Shown here: piece after piece, positions 1-5,569 of the stretch
How positions within the stretch are numbered: the stretch's first letter is position 1
Layout: the number at the start of each line of letters is the position of its first letter
From: a bacterium UBP3_UBA1247
Lineage (GTDB): Bacteria > UBA3054
DNA: 5,569 nucleotides
Direction: 5' to 3'
Assembly (NCBI GenBank): GCA_002308555.1
Contig: DBWD01000007.1
Location: 5,722 to 11,290, forward strand
Notes under the pieces: generated by a model
What the model saw: the letters and a program-made list of their open reading frames with translations, nothing else
What the model was told of the DNA's origin: nothing
Database searches by the model: none
Made by a program: the position numbers and the translations under genes

Positions 1-25
1 CATTCTACCGCTGAATTACGCCCGC
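1..25 (-). tRNA. tRNA-Gly, 5' part only (runs off the left edge)
   Basis: Read on the minus strand from base 25, the sequence folds as the start of a tRNA. It has a 7-nt acceptor 5' strand GCGGGCG, then TA at positions 8-9, a D-stem ATTC/GAAT that pairs perfectly, a 7-nt D-loop AGCGGTA containing the invariant GG, and G26. The anticodon, T-arm and 3' end lie outside the window. The acceptor and D-arm match what I know of bacterial tRNA-Gly (usually anticodon GCC), so the amino acid is assigned by similarity and not read from the anticodon. The gene lies 17 bases downstream of the small lipoprotein gene on the same strand. It may therefore be released from a shared transcript by RNase P. Confidence 0.82.
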
Positions 26-42
26 GAAACTTTTAAGACAAA

Positions 43-156
43 TTACTTGCCCTGAATGGCGTCGAGGGCTTTGTCCAGTTTCTGGCCGGGGGTCGGTTCC
101 TTTTTGCAGGCGGAAAGGGCCAAAAGGGCGACGAGGACGATAAGCAGATATCTCAT
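43..156 (-). CDS. 37-residue small lipoprotein, function unknown
   Basis: This encodes a tiny exported lipoprotein. It has a short basic start (MRY), a hydrophobic stretch at residues 4-14 and a lipobox LSAC with the acylated Cys at residue 17. The mature peptide is only 21 residues, hydrophilic and lysine-rich (KKEPTPGQKLDKALDAIQGK), probably with a short amphipathic helix at its end. The reading frame stays open upstream to base 231, but the ATG at 154-156 is the right start. It has a strong Shine-Dalgarno AAGGAG (163-168) six bases upstream, and the signal peptide begins exactly there. The longer version would read through the promoter. The size recalls entericidin-like lipoproteins, but I see no sequence match that would justify that name. 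Envelope location is well supported; function is unknown. Confidence 0.82.
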   Translation of the reverse strand: MRYLLIVLVALLALSACKKEPTPGQKLDKALDAIQGK

Positions 157-202
157 GGTGTTCTCCTTAATATTGGTTAAAGGGATTGTTGATTGTAGTC
201 TT

Positions 203-231
203 ATTCTATATCTTTTGGCTTTCACAGTCAA
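203..231 (-). promoter_or_regulatory. sigma70-type promoter for the small lipoprotein and tRNA-Gly
   Basis: On the minus strand there is a -35 box TTGACT (bases 226-231), a 17-base spacer and a -10 box TAGAAT (bases 203-208). Each box has one mismatch to consensus and the spacing is ideal. The predicted transcription start is near base 196, giving a leader of about 40 bases before the lipoprotein ATG. No second promoter is evident in the 17 bases between the lipoprotein stop and the tRNA, so this one probably drives both. Confidence 0.75.
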
Positions 232-251
232 GCGGGGGCTTTTGCTAAAAT
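221..251 (+). promoter_or_regulatory. candidate promoter for the LEA-like lipoprotein gene
   Basis: A -35-like TTCACA (221-226) is followed after 19 bases by TAAAAT (246-251), preceded by TG one base away, an extended -10 pattern. The predicted start is near base 258, about 25 bases before the ATG at 283. The spacer is longer than ideal, so this is weaker than the divergent promoter. Its -35 abuts that of the opposite strand (226-231), so the two promoters could compete or share a regulator. Confidence 0.4.
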
Positions 252-282
252 AAGTTATAAATCAAAAATAAGGAGAAATAAG

Positions 283-849
283 ATGAGTAAGTTCACGGTT
301 CTCGCGCTGGCCGCCTGCGCGCTTCTGCTCGGCGGCTGTTCCGTTTTCAGCGGACTCAGCACCGTCAAGGAATGCAATTACACCTTCGCCGGGCTGGACA
401 ACTTCAGCTACGCCGGGGTGAAGCTGGACAAGCTGAAGGACCCCAAGTCTCTGACCCTGACCGATTCCATCAACATCCTGACGGCCCTCCGGGACAAGAA
501 CACCAAGCTTAATTTCAACGCCCTGGTGGACATCGAGAATCCCCACGACGGCACCGCTTCCGTGGAAACCTTGGACTGGAAACTTTTCCTGGACGGCGTG
601 GAGATGCTGGAGGGCATAAACAAGGACACCATCAAGATCGAGGCCAACAAGACCAGCCGGGCCAACATCCAGGCCGCCGTGGACCCCACGAAGGTCCTGA
701 ACGGAAATTCCCTGGAGAGCCTCTGGACCCTCTATTGCAAACTGTCCGGACGGGAGACGGCCAAAAACTCCAAGGTGACGCTGAAACTGAAGCCCACGGT
801 GGGAGGCCACACTCTGAAGGATTACCTGACCCTGGACAAGGAGCTGTGA
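283..849 (+). CDS. LEA-type-2 (WHy-like) envelope lipoprotein, 188 aa
   Basis: This is a predicted exported lipoprotein. Residues 1-18 form a signal peptide ending in the lipobox LLGGC, with the acylated Cys at 19. The body resembles the LEA-2/WHy fold, a single beta-sandwich domain. Diagnostic stretches are the central strand VDIENPHDGTASVETLDWKL (about residues 84-103), with the family's typical NP after a hydrophobic strand, then LFLDGVEMLEG (about 104-114), a Ser/Thr-capped polar strand, and a final strand KVTLKLKPTV before the C-terminus. The segment CNYTFAGLDNFSYAGVKL just after the signal also resembles a lipoprotein family common in Bacteroidota. Start choice is supported by Shine-Dalgarno AAGGAG (270-275) seven bases upstream of ATG. 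LEA-14-like proteins are linked to desiccation or stress, but the bacterial lipoprotein forms have no settled function. A promoter follows directly, so the gene is probably transcribed apart from purA. Confidence 0.85.
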   Translation: MSKFTVLALAACALLLGGCSVFSGLSTVKECNYTFAGLDNFSYAGVKLDKLKDPKSLTLTDSINILTALRDKNTKLNFNALVDIENPHDGTASVETLDWKLFLDGVEMLEGINKDTIKIEANKTSRANIQAAVDPTKVLNGNSLESLWTLYCKLSGRETAKNSKVTLKLKPTVGGHTLKDYLTLDKEL

Positions 850-851
850 CC

Positions 852-857
<6 letters not shown>
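834..857. repeat. perfect 8-bp inverted repeat across the lipoprotein stop codon and purA -35
   Basis: GGACAAGG (834-841) and CCTTGTCC (850-857) are exact reverse complements separated by 8 bases that include the TGA stop. In RNA this forms an 8-bp stem with an 8-nt loop. No U-run follows (the next bases are TTCCGG), so it is not a typical intrinsic terminator. It may protect the lipoprotein mRNA 3' end or slow transcription. As DNA, its right arm covers the purA -35, so it could also be a dimer-binding operator. The repeat is directly visible; its role is inference. Confidence 0.6.
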
Positions 858-2401
<1,544 letters not shown>

Positions 2402-2402
2402 T

Positions 2403-3185
2403 ATGAAACTGGCCTGCACCACAGATCTTCTGATCCCGGATTCCGACGACCTGTCCCTGGCGGTCCACAAGGCCGCCGAGCGGGGGCTCGCCGGAGTCGC
2501 GATCTCCCTGACGCCCGCCTCGCCCTTCCACATGGGGAATCTGAGCACGGGCTCGCTGCCTTTCCTGAAGGAGGCGCGGCACCACAACGTGCGGGTGATG
2601 TGCCTTTACGGCCTGACCATTTACGGCAGGGAGCCGGAGGCGGAGAAGAGCTACCTGAAAAAGGCCGTCTGCTTTTCCCACGCCGCGGGCTCCGAGCTGG
2701 TTTCCCTGCGGGTGGGCTCCAAGCCCGGTGAGGCGCCCCCGGAGGTGATAAGGGAGATCATTGCCGACGGCGCGGACTTCGCGGAAGACCTGGACGTCTG
2801 CCTGGGAATAGAGCCCAGGAAAGATTCCGCCGTGGACAGCCTGGCGGCCGCCCTCGACCTTATCGATTCCGTGGACAGCACGCACTTCGGGCTCGTCTAC
2901 AATCCGGCGTTCCACCGTTTCTCGGACGAGAAGCTGCCGGTGAACGCCGCGGAGGTGGTGAAAAGCTATCTTCTGATGATCGTGCTGACCCCGGAGGAGG
3001 GGACCGATCCCGGGGCGACCCACCAGGCGCTGCTGCTTCTGCACAAGGCGGGCTTCAGCGACTACGTTCTCTGCCACGCGGAGGGCCACGAAGCCGCCCA
3101 TCTCAGCGGGGCGGAAAAGGAGACCGAGGGTCTGCTCGCCTACCTGAAGGAACTGGAAAAAGAGGACCGTTTCACTTCATGCTGA
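2403..3185 (+). CDS. TIM-barrel sugar isomerase/epimerase-like protein with degenerate metal site
   Basis: The 260-residue protein resembles the xylose isomerase-like / AP endonuclease family 2 TIM barrels. It has an N-terminal strand (KLACTTDL), repeated helix-strand units, HNVRVMCLYGLTIYG (61-75), CLGIEPR (133-139) and HFGLVYNPAFHRF (161-173), in the positions where these enzymes carry Glu and Asp/His metal ligands. Glu137 and possibly Glu227 (CHAEGHE) are kept. The usual Asp is Asn167, the His three residues later is Phe170 (a His follows at 171), and the usual beta-7 HxHxxD is replaced by LMIVLTPEE (191-199). Metal-dependent catalysis is therefore doubtful, and a binding or altered-chemistry role is possible. 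The ATG lies one base after the purA stop. The nearest purine-rich tract, AGGGAG at 2375-2380, is 22 bases away, so translation is probably coupled to purA. The substrate is unknown. Confidence 0.75.
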   Translation: MKLACTTDLLIPDSDDLSLAVHKAAERGLAGVAISLTPASPFHMGNLSTGSLPFLKEARHHNVRVMCLYGLTIYGREPEAEKSYLKKAVCFSHAAGSELVSLRVGSKPGEAPPEVIREIIADGADFAEDLDVCLGIEPRKDSAVDSLAAALDLIDSVDSTHFGLVYNPAFHRFSDEKLPVNAAEVVKSYLLMIVLTPEEGTDPGATHQALLLLHKAGFSDYVLCHAEGHEAAHLSGAEKETEGLLAYLKELEKEDRFTSC

Positions 3186-4066
3186 CGCTTCTTATCGTGA
3201 TCATCGCGCTGGCGGCGGGACTCTGGACTTTCGGTCCCGGCGTGTGGTGCTACTTTAAGATCACGCGCCAGGCTGGCAGGAAAACTTTCTCCAGCCTGCC
3301 CGGGGACTTCGGCTACGCCTACAGCGAGCTGAGGGTCAAGGGCGAGGGCGGAGTGGAGCTGGCGGTCTGGTACATCCCCGCCAAGGACAAGGTGGGCGTG
3401 GTCATCGCCAGCCACAACCTGGGCGGCAACAAGAGCAGCGCCTTCACCTACCTGAGGCCCTACGTGGAGGCCGGCTATTCCCTGGTCATGTATGATTTCC
3501 GGGGCCACGGCGACAGCGAGAAGGCTTACTGCACGCTGGGGTTCCACGAGACCCAGGACCTGCTGGCGCTCACGGATTATGTCAGCTCCCAGCTGGCGGA
3601 GGGCCGGCCGGTCTTTTACTGGGGCTTTTCCCTGGGGGCCACCATCTCGCTTTTGGCTGCGGCCAAAGGGGGAGGCGTCCGGGCGGTCATCGCCCACAGC
3701 CCCTTCGTGAGCCTGCCCCAGGTGCTCAGGCACTACGCCAGGACTTTTTACCACGTGCCGGGCAGGGTGAGCGCCTTCATAACGCTCTCCCTTCTGAAGC
3801 GCTTCCAGGGAGTGCTGGCGGAGGAAGTGGACGTGGCCAGGGCCGCCAGGCATCTGGAGAACATGCCGATCCTTCTCATAGGAGGAGCCCGGGACCGTCA
3901 GGTGCCGGAGGAATGGCTGATGCGCCTGTCGGCGCTTCTGCCCAAGGCTGAGCTGCTCCTGGGGCCCTACGGGCACTGGGAGCTGCCTTTCACGGAAGTT
4001 TATAACGTGTCGTCGCGCCCCGACATCGAGCGCGGCATCGCATTTTTAAAAGGAAACACATGTTGA
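3179..4066 (+). CDS. membrane-anchored alpha/beta hydrolase
   Basis: The 295-residue serine hydrolase has a single N-terminal hydrophobic helix (about residues 2-24). No basic residue precedes the helix and a cluster follows (Lys27, Arg30, Arg34, Lys35), so the positive-inside rule places the catalytic domain in the cytoplasm. The fold shows VVIASHNLGGNKSS (74-87, oxyanion region), YDFRGHGDSE (105-114), the nucleophile elbow GFSLGA with Ser151, then ILLIGGARDRQVP (231-243) with Asp239 and YGHWE with His266. The catalytic triad is therefore Ser151-Asp239-His266. The layout is that of the BEM46/YqkD-like hydrolases, whose substrates are mostly unknown. The ATG overlaps the previous gene's end by 7 bases, with AGAGGA (3161-3166) 12 bases upstream. 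Its own end overlaps the next gene by 7 bases too. Confidence 0.88.
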   Translation: MLTLLIVIIALAAGLWTFGPGVWCYFKITRQAGRKTFSSLPGDFGYAYSELRVKGEGGVELAVWYIPAKDKVGVVIASHNLGGNKSSAFTYLRPYVEAGYSLVMYDFRGHGDSEKAYCTLGFHETQDLLALTDYVSSQLAEGRPVFYWGFSLGATISLLAAAKGGGVRAVIAHSPFVSLPQVLRHYARTFYHVPGRVSAFITLSLLKRFQGVLAEEVDVARAARHLENMPILLIGGARDRQVPEEWLMRLSALLPKAELLLGPYGHWELPFTEVYNVSSRPDIERGIAFLKGNTC

Positions 4067-5406
4067 TCCGTTTGCAAAAATATCTTTCCGAGCACGGGAT
4101 CTGCTCCCGCCGCCGGGCCGAGGAACACATCCTGGCCGGCCGGGTCAGAGTCAACGGGGAAGTGGTGACGGTCCTGGGAACGAAAGTCGATCCGGAAAAG
4201 GATCAGGTGGAATACGACCAGGACGTGGTGGAGACGCCGCAGAAACTAAGGTACGTCATCCTGAACAAGCCCTACGGCATCGTGACCTCCTGCCTGCAGA
4301 AAGGGGAGACCACCATAAAAGAGCTCGTGGACGTTAAGGAAAGGCTGTTCCCGGTGGGACGCCTTGACAAGGACAGCCTGGGCCTGGTTCTCATGACCAA
4401 CGACGGGACGCTGGCCTACCGCCTCATGCACCCCAAGTTCATGCACGAAAAGGAATACGTGGTGGACACGGAGGACCCCGTGACGGAAGGCATGCTGGAG
4501 AAGATCGCCAAAGGCGTGAAAATAGAAGGCGTCCAGACCGCCCCCTGCAAGGTGACGAAGATCGGCCCCCGCCGCTTCCGGATCGTGCTGAGGGAAGGCC
4601 GCAACCGCCAGATCAGGAAAATGGTCAGCAAGGTTGGCACGGAGGTCGCGCGCCTCGAGAGGATCAGGATCGAGAACGTGCGGCTGGGCTCGCTGCCCCA
4701 GGGCGCCTGGCGGGAGCTGACCTTCGAGGAGGAATACGAGCTGTTCCAGCGGGCGGGCCTGGTCAGGCACGCGGAGGCCCTGAAGTCCTCCAACCGCAAA
4801 AGCCCCAGGAAGGAGCCCCAGGTCCACCTGAGCGAATGGGCCCTGAAGCGCCAGGAAAAGAAAGGCGCTTCCGGGAAGCTTTCCAATGAGCCGGAAGAGG
4901 AGCGGGTCTCGCCCGCCGATTTCGAGGAAGGCGAGGAGGAAGTCTCCTATTTCGGCGGCGGGGAAGATTACGGCTTCGCCGGCCGGAAGGGGCGCGAGAA
5001 AAGATCCCGCGGCCGCAGGCTGGGGGAGGCGGACCGCCCCGAGGAGCTCAGGTCGGAAATAGACCATTCCCGCCGGGCCGAGGATGAGGACCGGGACGGC
5101 GGCAAAAGGCCGCGCCGCTCTCGGGACGGCTTCGGCCGCCCGGCCAGGGCCAGGAACATGGAGAAACGGGCCGGCAGCGCCTTCAGAAACAGGCGCGAGG
5201 AAGGCTACCAGGAACGCTACGGCCTGGGCAAGGCGGCCCGGGACTTCGACCGCGGTCCGCGGAAGGAAGGCGGCAAGCCGCGCTTCGGGAAAAAGCCGGG
5301 CGCCGCTTACAAAGGTGGGGCCGGCAAAGGCCGCGCTTTCGGGTCGCGCCGCTCCGGCGGCGCCGCCAAGGGCGCGGAACGCGGCGGTTATAAAAGAAAA
5401 AAGTGA
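4060..5406 (+). CDS. RsuA/RluF-family rRNA pseudouridine synthase with long charged C-terminal tail
   Basis: This converts specific uridines in structured RNA to pseudouridine. Residues 2-50 are an S4 RNA-binding domain (IRLQKYLSEHGICSRRRAEE). Residues 64-230 are the catalytic domain, with YVILNKPYGIVTS (65-77), the catalytic motif GRLDKDSLGLVLMTNDG with Asp103, MHEKEYVV (128-135) and REGRNRQIRKM (178-188). The LDKDS and HEKEY forms are closer to RluF (23S U2604 and tRNA-Tyr U35 in E. coli) than to RluB, RluE or RsuA, but the exact target cannot be read here. Family members are usually 230-300 residues. This one adds about 214, predicted disordered: an acidic patch (about 278-303), then Arg/Lys/Gly-rich sequence ending GGYKRKK, resembling RNA-binding tails. 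Shine-Dalgarno AAGGA (4050-4054) lies five bases before the ATG. The gene overlaps the hydrolase by 7 bases. Confidence 0.9.
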   Translation: MLIRLQKYLSEHGICSRRRAEEHILAGRVRVNGEVVTVLGTKVDPEKDQVEYDQDVVETPQKLRYVILNKPYGIVTSCLQKGETTIKELVDVKERLFPVGRLDKDSLGLVLMTNDGTLAYRLMHPKFMHEKEYVVDTEDPVTEGMLEKIAKGVKIEGVQTAPCKVTKIGPRRFRIVLREGRNRQIRKMVSKVGTEVARLERIRIENVRLGSLPQGAWRELTFEEEYELFQRAGLVRHAEALKSSNRKSPRKEPQVHLSEWALKRQEKKGASGKLSNEPEEERVSPADFEEGEEEVSYFGGGEDYGFAGRKGREKRSRGRRLGEADRPEELRSEIDHSRRAEDEDRDGGKRPRRSRDGFGRPARARNMEKRAGSAFRNRREEGYQERYGLGKAARDFDRGPRKEGGKPRFGKKPGAAYKGGAGKGRAFGSRRSGGAAKGAERGGYKRKK

Positions 5407-5411
5407 GGTGA
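5405..5411 (+). promoter_or_regulatory. strong Shine-Dalgarno of the SIS-domain gene, overlapping the upstream stop
   Basis: GAGGTGA shares its first two bases with the TGA stop of the pseudouridine synthase (5404-5406) and ends three bases before the ATG at 5415. It matches the extended anti-Shine-Dalgarno pairing (GGAGGTGA), so this last gene can recruit ribosomes independently, unlike the gene after purA. Confidence 0.65.
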
Positions 5412-5414
5412 GAA

Positions 5415-5569
5415 ATGGAGAAAAAACCTTATTTCCTCTATGAGCGCTATCCGGCTCTGAAAGCTTGCGAGGAGGCGATAGAAGCGGCCGCGGCCATCCT
5501 GAACGAAACTTACAGGAGCGGCGGAACGATCTATTGCTGCGGCAACGGCGGCAGCGCCGCCGACTGCGA
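5415..5569 (+). CDS. SIS-domain phosphosugar isomerase, GmhA-like (N-terminal part, runs off the right edge)
   Basis: Only the first 51 codons plus two bases are present. The translation has an N-terminal helical stretch (FLYERYPALKACEEAIEAAA, 7-26), then a GG turn and strand leading into CCGNGGSAADC (41-51). That motif is the first phosphosugar-binding loop of the SIS domain in sedoheptulose-7-phosphate isomerases (GmhA). These make D-glycero-heptose 7-phosphate for LPS core or other heptose glycans. The same loop occurs in DiaA-type proteins, so I give no symbol. The ERYPAL start resembles the SIS proteins of Clostridia and PVC bacteria more than the enterobacterial GmhA. It lies eight bases after the pseudouridine synthase stop, in the same operon. 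The active-site residues further in cannot be judged. Confidence 0.85.
   Translation, partial: MEKKPYFLYERYPALKACEEAIEAAAAILNETYRSGGTIYCCGNGGSAADC

Noticed and set aside
184..196. Tandem GATTGT repeat (184-189 and 191-196) near the minus-strand transcription start
   Set aside because: Two 6-base copies are too few to support a binding site.
157..231. A longer N-terminus for the small lipoprotein (62 residues)
   Set aside because: It would place coding sequence through the promoter and Shine-Dalgarno, and would bury the signal peptide 25 residues in.
5084..5443. A 119-codon plus-strand frame inside the pseudouridine synthase tail
   Set aside because: It is an alternative frame of GC-rich repetitive tail codons, giving Ala/Arg/Gly-rich sequence and running across the start of the SIS gene. 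The tail frame itself continues directly from the enzyme domain.

Overview
The window reads as a bacterial chromosomal segment with GC-rich coding sequence and short AT-rich gaps. A minus-strand transcription unit at the left end (a tiny lipoprotein gene followed by a tRNA-Gly gene cut by the window edge) diverges from a plus-strand array that fills the rest. The organism is not certain. The lipoprotein signals indicate a diderm-type envelope, and the phosphoheptose isomerase-like gene at the right edge is compatible with one. The LEA-type lipoprotein, the enlarged PurA and the long-tailed RluF-like pseudouridine synthase loosely suggest the PVC group (for example Lentisphaerota) or a Bacteroidota/Fibrobacterota-like lineage. 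That placement is inference and low confidence.

Layout: bases 1-25 (minus) are the 5' third of a tRNA-Gly gene. Bases 43-156 (minus) encode a 37-residue lipoprotein. Bases 157-282 are a divergent regulatory gap with a very good sigma70-type promoter on the minus strand and a weaker overlapping candidate on the plus strand. Bases 283-849 encode a 188-residue lipoprotein resembling the LEA-2/WHy fold. A perfect 8-bp inverted repeat spans its stop codon, and its right arm coincides with the -35 of a strong promoter for the next gene.

From 917 onward five plus-strand genes are packed with gaps of +1, -7, -7 and +8 bases, so they are almost certainly one operon: purA (adenylosuccinate synthetase, AMP synthesis); a TIM-barrel sugar isomerase/epimerase-like protein with an eroded metal site; a membrane-anchored alpha/beta hydrolase; an RsuA/RluF-family pseudouridine synthase with a 214-residue charged tail; and the start of a SIS-domain phosphosugar isomerase. 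The genes do not form one obvious pathway. They look like a housekeeping operon joining purine synthesis, RNA modification and sugar-phosphate metabolism, with two members of unknown substrate.

I see no mobile element, CRISPR array, phage gene or defence system. The most unusual items are the enlarged PurA with an altered P-loop residue, the degenerate TIM-barrel protein, the pseudouridine synthase tail, and the micro-lipoprotein/tRNA-Gly pairing.
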